This document shows positions 35,201 through 50,200 of a stretch of 64,000 nucleotides of DNA, piece by piece (within the stretch, counting starts at the first letter, position 1; every line of letters starts with the position of its first letter). The stretch covers positions 2,880,501-2,944,500 of the forward strand of contig NZ_CP045354.1 of NCBI RefSeq assembly GCF_009363435.1. Reading direction: 5' to 3'. Below the pieces are notes generated by a model. It worked only from the letters and a program-made list of their open reading frames with translations. It was not told the DNA's origin and ran no database searches. Made by a program: the position numbers and the translations under genes. The stretch is from Labrenzia sp. THAF82 (GTDB lineage Bacteria; Pseudomonadota; Alphaproteobacteria; Rhizobiales; Stappiaceae).

Positions 35201-38200
35201 CTGCGGATATTTTGACGGCGACGGCCGGCGGGCGCGATGTATTCACCGTTGAACTTTTTGATAGGGATAGCGGCTCGTTCAAGTTTGAACTGCAAGACGC
35301 GCTCGATCATCCTGAAGGACAGGATGAGAATGGCCTTGTCCTGACGTTCAAATATGACGTCACAGACGGTGACGGTGACGTCACGCCGTCCACATTCGCC
35401 GTTGGTGTTGATGACGATGTTCTCGTTTTCGATGGCAGTGTTGCGACAACGCAGGTGGATGAAGAAGGACTACTAGGCGGCAATCCAGGTGAGTCTTATC
35501 CCGACAATCCAGGTGACTTCGAGGGCGAAGAAACCGTATCGGGCGCTGACCTGAATATCTCCTGGGGCGCTGACGACGGTGACGGCGACGCGGTCACCGA
35601 TGAGAAGACCGGAGATCTTTTCGTTCAGGACACACCTGGCGGCATGGGTGACCGGTCCGTGGTCTTCACAACGGACAGCTCTGGTGCGCCCAGCGTGACC
35701 GCAACCCGCGGCACGGCGCCTCTTGATGGCGGACTGACTTCAGAAGGAAATGAAGTTAAGTTTGTCCTGAATGATGGCGGCACAATCCTGCTGGCCTATA
35801 CGGGTGCTAATGCGACATTTGCTGCTTTGAACGGCGCCGCGGCATCCCCGGATAGCGCAGTTGTCTTCCGCGTCAGCCTGACGGACGAGGGCACAGGCGC
35901 TTACAGCTTTGAACTGCTGGGCACACTGGATCATGACCTTGGTGGCGCGGACAGCAAAGAAGACAACATTCGTCTTGAGTTCGATTTCACGGCTCTGGAC
36001 AGTGATAGTGACGCGATTACCAGTACCTTCCGTGTCATCGTTGATGACGATGCACCGGAGTTTACCGGAGCTATCGCGACAACGCAGGTAGACGAAGAGG
36101 GCCTTGCAGGTGGTAATCCTGGCGAGTCCTACCCTGATAATCCTGGAGACTTTGATGGTGTGCCGACTGAATCCGGCACGAGCCTGAACATCTCCTGGGG
36201 TGCCGACAGTGCCGACGACGACGCGGTCACTGATGAACTGACCGGCAATCTTTATGTCCAGGACACGCCTGGTGCGGACGGCGACCGCTCGGTGATTTTC
36301 TCGACAGATGGTACAGGTGCACCGGATGTCACCGCGACACGAGGCACGACGCCGCTTGACGGTGGCCTGACGTCCGATGGCAACGACGTGAAATTTGTCC
36401 TGAATGCCGACGGTACGATCCTGCTTGCCTATACGGGCGCAGACGCCACTTTTGCTGCTTTGAGCGGCGATGCCATCACCCCGACCGACGCGGTCGTCTT
36501 TCGTGTCAGCCTGACGGACGAAGGTGCGGGTGCTTACAGTTTTGAGTTGTTCGACACCTTGGACCATGACCTTGGTGGTGCCGACAGCAAGGAAGACAAC
36601 ATTCGCCTGGAATTCGGCTTTACCGCTCAAGACGGCGATGGCGACATCATTTCCAGTACTTTCCGTGTCATCGTTGATGACGATGCACCGGAGTTTACCG
36701 GAGATATCGCGACAACGCAGGTGGACGAAGAGGGCCTTGCAGGCGGTAATCCTGGCGAGTCCTACCCAGATAATCCGGGAGACTTTGATGGCGTGCCGAC
36801 TGATTCCGGTACGAGCCTGAACATCTCCTGGGGTGCCGACAGTGCCGACGACGACGCGGTCAGTGACGAACTGACCGGCAATCTTTATGTCCAGGACACT
36901 CCTGGTGCGGACGGCGACCGCTCGGTGATTTTCTCGACAGATGGTACCGGTGCACCGGATGTCACCGCGACACGAGGCACGACGCCGCTTGACGGTGGCC
37001 TGACGTCCGATGGCAACGACGTGAAATTTGTCCTGAATGCCGATGGTACGATTCTGCTCGCCTATACGGGCATAGACGCCACTTTTGCTGCTTTGAACGG
37101 CGATGCCACCACCCCGGCCGACGCGGTCGTCTTTCGTGTCAGCCTGACGGACGAAGGTGCGGGTGCTTACAGTTTTGAGTTGTTCGACACCTTGGACCAT
37201 GACCTTGGTGGTGCCGACAGCAAGGAAGACAACATTCGCCTGGAATTCGGCTTTACCGCTCAAGACGGCGATGGCGACATCATTTCCAGCACCTTCCGTG
37301 TCATCGTTGATGACGATGCACCAATTGAAACCGCGACAACGATTGCAGGTACGGTTGAAGAAGAGGGACTGACGGACGGCAATGAGGACACTGTCGATGC
37401 CGAAGGCAATGATGGTGATACGGATGGTGGCACGGATGGCGAGCTTGATATCGTCGGACCTGCTGTTTCCGGCAACCTCCAGTCGCTTGTTTCTGTTGGC
37501 GCGGATGATGATCCCGACATTGGTGCTGATCTTGCCGAGTTCAGCCTGATCAGCAATGTTGCAGCGCTTCAGGCGGCTCACAACCTGACCTCTGCAGGCG
37601 TTGCGGTGACCTATGCGGTCGCTGGCAATGCAACGATCGGTTACACGCTGACGGCAACAGCCGGCTCGGATTCCGTCTTCACGCTGTTGGTGAATGCGGA
37701 TGGCAGCTACACGTTCACGCTGCTCGGTCAGATTGACCACAGCACCGCATCTGATCCTGCGACACCTTCTCTTGAAGAAACGCTGACGCTGGACTTCTCC
37801 TCGATCCTTCGGGCAGAGGACGGGGACGGCGATGTGATCGGCATTTCCGACGATCGCTTTGAGATCAACATCATCGATGATGTTCCGGTCGAGACGACCG
37901 CGGACGCGGTTGTCGGCACGGTTGAGGAAGAGCATCTTACCGGTGGCAACGATGATGCGTTCGATGCCGATGGCAACGATGGTGACACGCTTGCCGGCAG
38001 CGGTCGTCCGGCAAACAATGACCGGACAACAGAAGTTGCGACGGGCAGTCTTCAGTCGCTTGTGTCGGTTGGTGCGGATGCGGACCCTGATGCGGGTGCA
38101 GGTCTTGCCGAGTTCAGCATGGTTGGCGATGCGGTGGCTCTTGCCACCACGCACAATCTGACCTCTGCCGGTGTTGCGGTCGAGTATGAACTGACCGGGG

Positions 38201-41200
38201 ATGCAACAAGCGGCTACACGCTTGCGGCAACAGCAGGCACGGAATCCGTCTTCACGCTGGTGGTCCTGGCAGACGGCACTTACACCTTCACGCTTGAAGG
38301 CCAGATTGACCACGGCACAGCGTCTGATCCTGCAACGCCTGCTGATGAAGAAACGCTGACGCTGGACTTCTCCTCGCTTCTGCGGGCCGAAGATGCGGAC
38401 GGCGACACAATTGCAATCTCTGCAAGCCGCTTCCAGATCGAAATCATCGATGACGTGCCGATCGAGACAACGGCAGCAGCTGTTGTTGGTACGGTTGAAG
38501 AAGAGGGACTGACGGACGGCAATGAGGACACTGTCGATGCCGAAGGCAATGATGGTGATACGGATGGTGGCACGGATGGCGAGCTTGATATCGTCGGACC
38601 TGCTGTTTCCGGCAACCTCCAGTCGCTTGTTTCTGTTGGCGCGGATGATGATCCCGACATTGGTGCCGGTCTTGCCGAGTTCAGCCTGATCAGCAATGTT
38701 GCAGCGCTGCAGACTGCTCACAACCTGACCTCTGCAGGCGCTGCGGTGACCTATGCGGTCGCCGGCAATGCAACGATCGGTTACACGCTGACGGCAACAG
38801 CCGGCTCGGAATCCGTCTTCACGCTGTTGGTGAATGCGGATGGCAGCTACACGTTCACGCTGCTCGGTCAGATTGACCACAGCACCGCATCTGATCCTGC
38901 GACACCTTCTCTTGAAGAAACGCTGACGCTGGACTTCTCCTCGATCCTTCGGGCAGAGGACGGGGACGGCGATGTGATCGGCATTTCCGACGATCGCTTT
39001 GAGATCAACATCATCGATGATGTTCCGGTCGAGACGACCGCGGACGCGGTTGTCGGCACGGTTGAGGAAGAGCATCTTACCGGTGGCAACGATGATGCGT
39101 TCGATGCCGATGGCAACGATGGTGACACGCTTGCCGGCAGCGGTCGTCCGGCAAACAATGACCGGACAACAGAAGTTGCGACGGGCAGTCTTCAGTCGCT
39201 TGTGTCGGTTGGTGCGGATGCGGACCCTGATGCGGGTGCAGGTCTTGCCGAGTTCAGCATGGTTGGCGATGCGGTGGCTCTTGCCACCACGCACAATCTG
39301 ACCTCTGCCGGTGTTGCGGTCGAGTATGAACTGACCGGGGATGCAACAAGCGGCTACACGCTTGCGGCAACAGCAGGCACGGAATCCGTCTTCACGCTGG
39401 TGGTCCTGGCAGACGGCACTTACACCTTCACGCTTGAAGGCCAGATTGACCACGGCACAGCGTCTGATCCTGCAACGCCTGCTGATGAAGAAACGCTGAC
39501 GCTGGACTTCTCCTCGCTTCTGCGGGCCGAAGATGCGGACGGCGACACAATTGCAATCTCTGCAAGCCGCTTCCAGATCGAAATCATCGATGACGTGCCG
39601 ATCGAGACAACGGCAGCAGCTGTTGTTGGTACGGTTGAAGAAGAGGGACTGACGGACGGCAATGAGGACACTGTCGATGCCGAAGGCAATGATGGTGATA
39701 CGGATGGTGGCACGGATGGCGAGCTTGATATCGTCGGACCTGCTGTTTCCGGCAACCTCCAGTCGCTTGTTTCTGTTGGCGCGGATGATGATCCCGACAT
39801 TGGTGCCGGTCTTGCCGAGTTCAGCCTGATCAGCAATGTTGCAGCGCTGCAGACTGCTCACAACCTGACCTCTGCAGGCGCTGCGGTGACCTATGCGGTC
39901 GCCGGCAATGCAACGATCGGTTACACGCTGACGGCAACAGCCGGCTCGGAATCCGTCTTCACGCTGTTGGTGAATGCGGATGGCAGCTACACGTTCACGC
40001 TGCTCGGTCAGATTGACCACAGCACCGCATCTGATCCTGCGACACCTTCTCTTGAAGAAACGCTGACGCTGGACTTCTCCTCGATCCTTCGGGCAGAGGA
40101 CGGGGACGGCGATGTGATCGGCATTTCCGACGATCGCTTTGAGATCAACATCATCGATGATGTTCCGGTCGAGACGACCGCGGACGCGGTTGTCGGCACG
40201 GTTGAGGAAGAGCATCTTACCGGTGGCAACGATGATGCGTTCGATGCCGATGGCAACGATGGTGACACGCTTGCCGGCAGCGGTCGTCCGGCAAACAATG
40301 ACCGGACAACAGAAGTTGCGACGGGCAGTCTTCAGTCGCTTGTGTCGGTTGGTGCGGATGCGGACCCTGATGCGGGTGCAGGTCTTGCCGAGTTCAGCAT
40401 GGTTGGCGATGCGGTGGCTCTTGCCACCACGCACAATCTGACCTCTGCCGGTGTTGCGGTCGAGTATGAACTGACCGGGGATGCAACAAGCGGCTACACG
40501 CTTGCGGCAACAGCAGGCACGGAATCCGTCTTCACGCTGGTGGTCCTGGCAGACGGCACTTACACCTTCACGCTTGAAGGCCAGATTGACCACGGCACAG
40601 CGTCTGATCCTGCAACGCCTGCTGATGAAGAAACGCTGACGCTGGACTTCTCCTCGCTTCTGCGGGCCGAAGATGCGGACGGCGACACAATTGCAATCTC
40701 TGCAAGCCGCTTCCAGATCGAAATCATCGATGACGTGCCGATCACGTCAGATGTGGTCAGCATTACGGTCGACGAAGACGACATTTTTAATCTGCAGTCG
40801 CAAGGCAACAACCCTGCCGATGGTGACACAGACGGATCGACTACCGGAGGTTTTGACTTCATTGGCCCGGCATTTGCCAGCGGTTCGATTGCAAGCACCG
40901 TTTCGTTTGGAGCAGATGGGGCCGCAGCCAGCGATGGTTTTGCTTTCGCCGCGGACGCAGCAACGACAATGGAAGCGCTTGGACTGAGTTCAAATGGTGA
41001 AGCGCTCTCATTTACGGTTAGCACAGTTGGGGGAGCCACTTTACTTGTCGGATATGTCGACAACGGCAACGACGTCTTTAACCCCTTTGCCGACCGTCCG
41101 GTAATCAGCCTTCAATTGAATGCTGGCGGGGACTACATCTTACGACTGCATGATCAGCTCGATCACGTGGCAGGTAATGGTGAAGACGCCGAGCTTGTCG

Positions 41201-44200
41201 CAGGTGCTGGCTCTTTGGATGAGATTGATTTTGGAGCCGTTATCGAAGCGACTGACGGTGATGGCGATACCATTGGTCTTGCCGGGCAGTTTCTTGTCAG
41301 TGTTACGGATGACGTGCCTGAGCCGGATATCTGGGTAGACGACTACGTTCGCATTGATGAGACGTATGGTGATCACAGCGACAATGTCTTCAACGAGACG
41401 ACAGGCCAGTATAATCCGAATGTTGTCGCGCTCTTTACGGGTGTCACCAATACTGGATCCGATGCGGATCTCATTGGTGAGATCTACGCACGGTTTGATG
41501 TCGTCGATTATGACGTGAATGTCGGTACGGATGAAACCGCAACACGTGAACTTGAGCTTCGTATTGATGATGCGGACTCAGGGCTCTTCACAACAGAAGA
41601 TGAAGCGATCACACTGTCACCGGAAGATGGGCTTGTGATTGGCCGGATTGCATCGGGTGAGGCGGTATTTGCTATCCACATCGATCTCCGAGGCCGTGTC
41701 AGCATCGTTCAGTATCAATCGCTGAAACACCCGGACACAACAAGTTCCGATGAACACATTGACCTTGCAGGTAAGCTTTCGGCAGTTCTGACTATTACCG
41801 ATGCTGATGGTGATGAGGTGTCCAAAGAGGTGTCGATTGGTGCCGATGTTACCTTCGACGACGACGGTCCGACTGCATTCCGCAGTGGTTCCAACATTGG
41901 TCTGGATGAAGCGACACAACTTGGCGATACAATCTCGGGCCAGTTGCAGTTTGATGGTGGCGCAGATGGAGCAACTGTCACTGATGTCAGCTTCTTCGCG
42001 CGCAACAACGACAACCTGCGTGCGCTTGATGTTGAAGAAACGGGTTCAGACCGCCGCATCGATCTGACAAGCGGCGGCGAGCCCATCACGACTGACACAA
42101 CCACTGATCCAAGTGGTGTGATTACCGTGACCGGAATAATCGCGAGCACTGGAGCGACTGCGTTCACGCTTGTTGTCCAGCCGGACGGCAACTACACCTA
42201 TGTGCAGGAAGTTGCGTTTGATCATCCTGATGCTGATGAAACAGGTGTAGACGATCCGATCGCGCTTCGTTTGAACTTCACCGTTACAGACGGAGATGGC
42301 GATACGGATGAGTCCAGTGCGCTGATCTTTGTGGAAGACGATGGTCCAGACGCTCTTTGGGCGGGATCTCACATCGCCGGAGACGAGGCTACGCAGCTCA
42401 ATACGCTGATAGCCGGAACACTTCAGTTCGACCCTGGCGTTGATGGCGCAACGGTCACCGAAGCGACAATGGGATCACGCGGCGTTTATGTGAACCGGTT
42501 TGACCAGGAAGAGCCAGCTGGCTCTCAGCGCGCTGAATTGAGCGTGGGTGGTGAACTTGTTACCTCTACGTCAATAACTGACGCCGGTACTGGCGTCATT
42601 ACGATCAATGGCGTGACGGAAACATCCGGAACACCGGTCTTCCAGATCATTGTTCAGCCTGATGGCAGTTACACCTATGAGCAGTTCGTTGGGTTCGATC
42701 ATCCAGATGTGGGTGAATCAGGTGCCGAAGACGTCATTGCTCTGCGCATTGACTTCACGGTCACTGATGGTGACGGCGATACGGATAGCGCCGGCGCGTA
42801 TATTCGGATTTCGGACGACGGTGTTGCAATCACTGCTCCTTCAATGGAGACGGTTTTTGAGGATGGCACAACGGCACTGACGGGTGTTTCCCTTGGTGTA
42901 GACTGGGGTGTTGATGATGCGAACCCGACTGACGGCGCCGGATCCGCTGACCGCTCCGTATCCTTTGCCTCGGCGACGGCAGAAACCAACGTCACGGTTA
43001 CGGAACCAGGGGGGACTCTGTCTACTGCGACGCTGACCTCCAATGGCAACGATGTTGAATTTATTCTCTTCGGCACTGTTCTTATTGGCTACTCTCTGCC
43101 AGAGCCTACCGATGTAGCACCAACAGATGCAACGGATCTGGCAAACGCGGTGTTTACTGTCACGCTCTCGGACGGTGATACGGCGGGCAGCTATGATTTC
43201 GAGCTATTGCAGCCACTTGATCATGCGGCGCCGTTCGACACACCAGCAGGTGTCACCGAACACTACATTGACTTGACCTTTGCCTTTAATGCGACCGATT
43301 CCGATGGTGATGTGAGTGCCGACAGCAGCTTTACCGTTCGGGTTGATGCTGCAGGTACGATCTCCTCGATCGACTATTCGGCATTGACAACAGGTGTCTT
43401 TGTCAATCTTTCCGACGATTCCGAGACGATCGATAGCCAGACAGTGGCAGCGGATACGTCTACCGATCGCACCGGGCAGGGGCCTGTCGTCGGTGTTGAC
43501 AGCGTTGCCGGCATTGATGACGCAACCGGCGGCTCCGAGGCCGACATTCTAATTGGTGGTGATGAAAACAACGAACTGATCGGTGGTGCAGGAGACGACA
43601 CGCTCAAAGGCGGCGCTGGCACGGACATTCTGCGTGGTGGTGACGATACCGATACGGCTGTCTTCACTGGCTCAGTGCTTGATTACTACTTCCAGACTTA
43701 CGGCGGTGGCGAGACAAGAGTAACGGATACCCGTGCCGACGGCGACGGTGTAACAAGGCTGTTCCAGGTTGAAAAACTGCAGTTTACCGAAGGCACTTAT
43801 ACGCTCGTACGCGGCCATAACGGTGTTGACAATCTGGTTGCTCCGAACGGAGAGCGCGCACTCCTCATCGGTTTCCACGCCAGTGACACGTTGACAGGTG
43901 GTTCGGAAGACGACGTCCTGATTGGCGATCATGGCGCCACGTTTGTGCATAACCCAGGCAATGATACGCTTGATGGCGGCCTTGGGGATGACATCGTATT
44001 GGGCGGTGCAGGCGATGACACCATTATCTGGCGTGTCGGCGACGGCAATGATGAGATTGATGGCGGTGCCAACTCAGTGGTTGGGGACACATTGAATGTG
44101 TTCTCCACTGCAGCAGGTCAGACCATTACGCTCGATGCTCCTGGTGACGATAACGATGGTTTCACTGTAACGTCCAATGGTGAAACGGTAGATGTTGATG

Positions 44201-47200
44201 ATGTCGAGGAAGTCTCCGTTGATTTCTCGGCCGGCAGTGGCACGCTGAATGTTACCAACGACTTCGTGAACTCAGGTATCAACGTGAACACCATAACCGT
44301 CGAAGGCGGAGATGATGCGGACATAGTTGACGCCAGCGCGATGACGGGCACCGACCCGGATTCCAAAGTCGGGATCGATTTCAACGGCAACGGTGGCGAC
44401 GATACGTTCAAGTCCGGCGTTGGAGATGACACATTCACTGGCGGTGAAACAGGTGAGACCGTCGGTGACACGATTGTGCTTTCTGGCAATCTGGATACCT
44501 ACACACTCACACTCGTGAAGGACGCCAATGGCTTTGTAATCGACATTTCTCAAGTAGCAGACAACGGTTCCAACAACACGGGCACGGACAGCGTGTCCGA
44601 AATCGAAGTGTTTTCGTTTGCCGATGGCGATTTGGACCTCACCGCTCCGGTGCAATTGTTCGACGCCGCTGGAAATCTCGTGGCAACCTTTGGAACCATT
44701 CAGGACGCGGTGGATGCCTCTGCCGGACGCAACACGACAGATGATGTCATCCGGCTGAGCGAAGGCACCTACGCAGAGGACGTGTCCGTTGGTCATGCTG
44801 TCTCGATTTTGGGTCCGAATACCGGAAAAGCCTGGGACGATGGCAGCCGCTCCAACGAGGCTGTCATTGACGGGGAAATGACGGTCTCTGCGCCAAGTGG
44901 CACTGTTGTCATCGATGGCGTGACAATTGAGAACAATAGCGGCACGGGTGTCAGTTTCACGGCTATCAGCATCGAGGGCGATGCAAATGTCACCGTGGAA
45001 AACACCATCTTCGATTCGCCATCAACAACCGCCAATTCAAATGGGGATCGCGCGATTAACGTGATTTCCGGCGCTGATGGCACGATTACCGTCGATGAAA
45101 GCAGCTTTGGCGGCAGCAAAGCCGGCCACTACGGCAGCAACTGGAACTATGCCATCAGCTCGTCGTCTACGGGCGCTGAGTTTGTTATCACCAACAACGA
45201 CTTCTCTTCCGTGACCTACGCTGTCATCCTGGCAACGTTTAACGACGACGGATCTTCGGTGATATCGGGCAATACGCTGACGCGGGTCGCCTATGGTGTT
45301 CGTATTGACACAATTCTTGGTGACAGCGAACTCACCAGCATCACGAACAACGACTTTGCGAATGTCATCAATGACTTCGTACTGAACAACGTTGGCACTG
45401 ACATTGAGTTTGATCTCACCTCAACCAACAACTCCAGCCCGGACACGCTGAAGGTTGAAACAGGCAGCGGCAATGACGAAATCACCGGCACGAGCGGCAA
45501 GGACGATCTGCGCGCCAATGGCGGCGACGATACCTTCATTGCGACGGAAGGTGACGACACCTTCACCGGTGGCGAAACCGGTGAGACTGCGGGTGTTGGC
45601 GACACGGTTGAATATTCTGGTGACCGGGACGGCTACGATCTGACCGTCACCAAGGATGCCAATGGCTTTGTCACGGACGTGACCGGGGTCGAAGACACCG
45701 ACAACAGCGACGGTGACCACGGCAGCGACACGCTGTCCGAGATCGAGATTGTCACCTTTGGCGATGCGACCATCAACCTGGCCCACGACGTCCAGCTGTT
45801 CGACACGGATGGCACGACACTACTGGGCACCTTCGAGACGATCCAGGCAGCGGTTGCCGCGTCGAGTGCGGGTCAGACGGTCCAGCTGCGCGACGGGGTA
45901 ACTTTCAGCGAAGATGTGACCATCCCGCATGCCCTGACGATCCAGGGCGCGAACAATGGCCGTGCCTGGGACAGTGTCGCGCGCACCAGTGAGTCCGTGA
46001 TCGAAGGTGAAATCACCGTTACTGCGACGAGCGGTAGTGTCGTGATTGACGGCATCGAGATCTCCAACACCACCGACAGCAGCACCGCCTTCTATGGTGT
46101 GACTGTCAGCGGCGGCGCAGATGTCACGGTTGAAAACAGCATCTTCTCGTCCACTGGTGCAAATGCGCCAAATGACGTGAATGCAGACCGGGGGATTTAT
46201 CTGCAAACGGGTGCGACCGGTAATATCACGATTGAGGAAAACAGTTTCGGCGGCGATGCAACCGGAAAATACTCCACGGCGAACTGGACGTCTGGCGTTT
46301 GGTCCGACGGCACCAGCAGCTCGCTGAAAATTATCAATAATGACTTTGATGCGGTTCGCACCGCGATGAACCTGGATTCCTATGATGACGCCACAAGCGA
46401 TGTCTCTGGAAACACCATTTCCAACTCCGGCTCTGGTATCAGCATTGGTGTTGGCAGTGACTCCAATATCACCGGGATCCAGGACAACGTTTTCGATGGG
46501 GTCGACACAGACTTCAATTTGCGAAACCTGAATACCAGCATCGACTTTGATGCAGGTAACACAGGCAATGAATCCGCTGATCCAAGTGATCCACTCGTCA
46601 TACTGGGTGGTGTTGCTGGTGACACAATTACTGGTTCGGACGGCGTCGATGTGCTCATCGGCCAGGGTGGTGATGACACGCTGAAGGGTGGGGACTCGCA
46701 GGACGTACTGTTTGGGAATGGAACCGACCTAAGCGTAGATGCCAACCGCATCGCGGTGCGTGGCGAAAATGACGTTGCCGTTTATGATGGCGTTGCTGCA
46801 GATCACGTAATCGAAAGAGCTGCTGACGGCAGCTGGACGATCGAAAACACCACCAGCGGCATCAAGGAGTCGCTCTATGGTATCGAAGGGATCGACTTCG
46901 GCGGTGATGGCGTTGACATTGATCTGACAGCGAACGTTCTGGTGTTTGACGGAAGCTCGAATGTGCTTCTCGGGTCTTATGCCACGATCCAGGAGGCGAT
47001 TGACGCGGCCAGCACGGGTGATGGCGACAGAGTTGAGATCTTCGAAGGTAGCTATGCTGAGAACCTGGTAATCGACAAAGCTCTGAACTTTGTCGGTATC
47101 GGCATCGTTTCGGTTGATGCGGCTTCCGGCAATGCTGCAACAATCACAAGCGGCAACGGTAACGTCACACTCGACAATGTCGACCTGAACGGTGCTGGAA

Positions 47201-50200
47201 CCGGAAACACCGGTATCGTTGTCGAGGCGGGTGCGGATATTGGCACTCTAACCTTTACCAACGGCGACATCTCAGGCTTTGTGAACAGAGGTATATTTGC
47301 CACCGACGGGGGGAATCCGTCCGGCACGCCGACTATGGAAGCGCTTATTGTGAGCCTTTCCAGTTTCTCGTCGAACGGCACCGGAACGGGTAATACTGCG
47401 CATATCAAGCTGTTCGGCTTTGACGGCGATGCGATTTTTGACACCGTGACCTTCGAAGGTACATCAGGTGTTGTCGGTGAAGCTGGCCGACCCGACAACG
47501 CGGTGGAAATCGTTGGCGGCTTGAATGGGCCTGGTAGCGCGAATCCTGTTCCTGCTAACGAGCCGGACATCGGTGCTGTGTTGTTCACTGATGTCACTGT
47601 CACGGGCGAGTATCACAAGAATCCTGTCGGCATATTCAACTTCGGTGAAGTTGCAGGTTTGCAAATTGATGGCCTTGATCTGTCCGGAGCAACCAGCATC
47701 TGGGGCCCTGTCTTCAATATCGATGGTGTTGAAGGCGCAGTTGTTGATGCGTCAGGGTTCAACTTGATCTTGCCTGCAACGAACGGCATTCATGTTGAGT
47801 TGCAAGGTGACAAGCCGGGTCAGGATCCGGTTGGACAGGAAATTACGGGTACCGATGGTAACGATTTCATTCGTGGTCGCGGCGGTGACGATGACCTTGA
47901 AGGTGGAGTAGGAAACGATTTCCTCGTCGGTGACGATTTTGTCCCGGCGGCAACCGATGGAACCGATACCGCAGTTTACAACGGCGTTCTAACAGCTGCT
48001 AACATCATGGCAGTGGCAGATCTGGATCCTGATCCGGGTTCAACGCTGCCTGGCTGGCAGATTGACGCTACGCTGTTCGGTGAAGGAACGGATGTTCTCG
48101 TTGGCGTCGAAATTGTCCAGGGTACCGATCCGGTCGGAGACGCGACAGGCCGCTTCCTGCTGGTCGGCAATGGTGGTTTTGCCAGCATTCAGGCGGCAGT
48201 TGATGCAGCTGTTGCCGGTGACACCATCGTGATTGCACCAGGTACCTACCTGGAGGCCGTCGAGGTCGACGTTGCGATCACTCTGGTAGGTAGCGGCGGC
48301 GCAGCGAGCGTGATCATTGATCCGCCGAGCGGCTCAGGAATTGCAATTGTCGGCGACCTTGGAACTGGGACCGTTACGATCGACGGGATCGGTTTCACGG
48401 GCGGCACAAACGGCGTGTCCGCGACCGGCACTGTCACGGTCGGTCATATCGAGATCCTGAATTCAGCCTTCGAGGGCAACGACCATCACGGTGTATTCGT
48501 AAACGGTCGCTCGGATGGGGTTGGCAAGGTTACCGTCCAGGATTCTACCTTCACCGACAATGGTGATGGTACGAGCAATGGCGATGGCGACATCGTTCTG
48601 TTCGAATATCGCGGCGATGCGACGATCCAGGATGTGACGATCAACAACACGACAGGCGACGCCGACACGGCGATCCAGATCGCTGGCTTCGAACAGGACG
48701 ACTATGACGTCAACGACCCGATCGGGATCGTTGTCATCGACGGTGTCGAGATAAATGGCACATTCGATAAAGTCGGCATTTATGTTCATGGGTTCAACGA
48801 TCTTTCCGGGCTGTCGCTGATCGATATAACCGGAACAATCGCCGCCGGCTGGGGATATGGCACCTATATCGATCCCACAATCGGCAACTCCGATGCGAAT
48901 CCCGCCGATGTTATCGGACGTCCAGGCACCTTCAACTTGGTGGGAGCCGATGGTTCCGTCGACCTTTCGGCTGTTCAACTCACCAACACGACGGCAGTGA
49001 GTGTCTCTGCAGGGCATCCGCTGTTCCCGTTCAACGGTGTTGTTCTGCAGTCGATCGTGAATGGCACGCCTGTCGGCGATACCATTACAGGCACCGATGG
49101 TGCAGACCTCCTGAATGGAGGTGGCGGTGCCGATGCGCTGAATGGTGGTGACGGCAATGACATCATTTTCGGTGGGGCTGACGGCGATACGGTCAACGCC
49201 GGTGATGGCGACGACCTGATCATCTACAATGTTGGCGATGGCTCCGACATTATCGATGGCGGCGCTCAATCTGCGACCGGTGACGATACGCTTCAGATCA
49301 ATGCAACGTCTGCAAGCCAGACGATTGAACTCAGAGCACCGATTCCCGGAGGTGGCTTCAGCGTTTTCGATGGGTCAGCGACTTCACTCGTTAGCGACGT
49401 TGAAGAAGTTGTTGTAGATTTCTCTGTGGGTGCGGGAACGCTGGATATTGCTGGCGATTTTGCCGGTTCCGGTATCAACGTGAACACAATCACGGTCGAG
49501 GGAAGCGCCGACAACGATCTGGTTGATGCTTCGGGTATGACCACAAGTGGAGCTACCTCCGAGGTTGGGATCGACTTCTCCGGCAACGCTGGCGATGACA
49601 CTTTCATTTCCGGCGTAGGTGATGATCACTTTGATGGTGGCGACGATACCGACACCTACGTGGCCAATGGTCCTCGGGAAAACTATCTGATCACCATTGC
49701 CACCGACGGAACAGTAACCATTGTGGACACTGTTGGCAGCGACGGAACCGACATCGCTGAGGTCAATGTCGAATTCCTGCAGTTCACCAACATTACGTTC
49801 GATCTGACCCAGCCGGTCCACCTGTTCGATCAGAACGATGATCTCGTCAACACCTATGCCACTCTCCAGGCGGCCCATGCCGATGCTCTAGACTCGTATC
49901 GCATCAACCTGGCGGGCACTGTGACAGGTGAAAGCCTTACAGTTACAAAGGACAATCTTCGGATCGAAGGCCAAAGCGACGACACAGGCAACGTCTTCAC
50001 ATTGGGCGGATCTGTGACGACAATAACGTTGCTTGGTGACGCGCCGTTCGACGTAATTGGCAACGGTTCTGCTAACATCATCAACGGAAACGCGGGTGCA
50101 AACATCATTCGTGGCAATTCGGGCAATGACACGCTCGACGGTGGGGAAGGCTCTGATACTTATCAGGTTTCCGGCACGGGTCATGGGTATGACACCTATC

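Noticed and set aside
35740..40593. A 1617-codon open frame on the minus strand inside the adhesin gene
   Set aside because: It lies antisense to in-frame repeats whose periods are multiples of three, so one stop-free unit is simply copied. Composition is Arg/Cys/Val-rich with no known domain, start or ribosome site.
37321..40740. Tandem repeats considered as a CRISPR array or mobile element
   Set aside because: Units are long, contiguous, in frame and translated; there are no spacers, inverted ends or transposase.
48463..49269. A 268-codon minus-strand frame inside the adhesin gene
   Set aside because: It is a shadow of the repetitive Asp/Gly-rich coding strand, with low-complexity Val/Ile/Arg composition.
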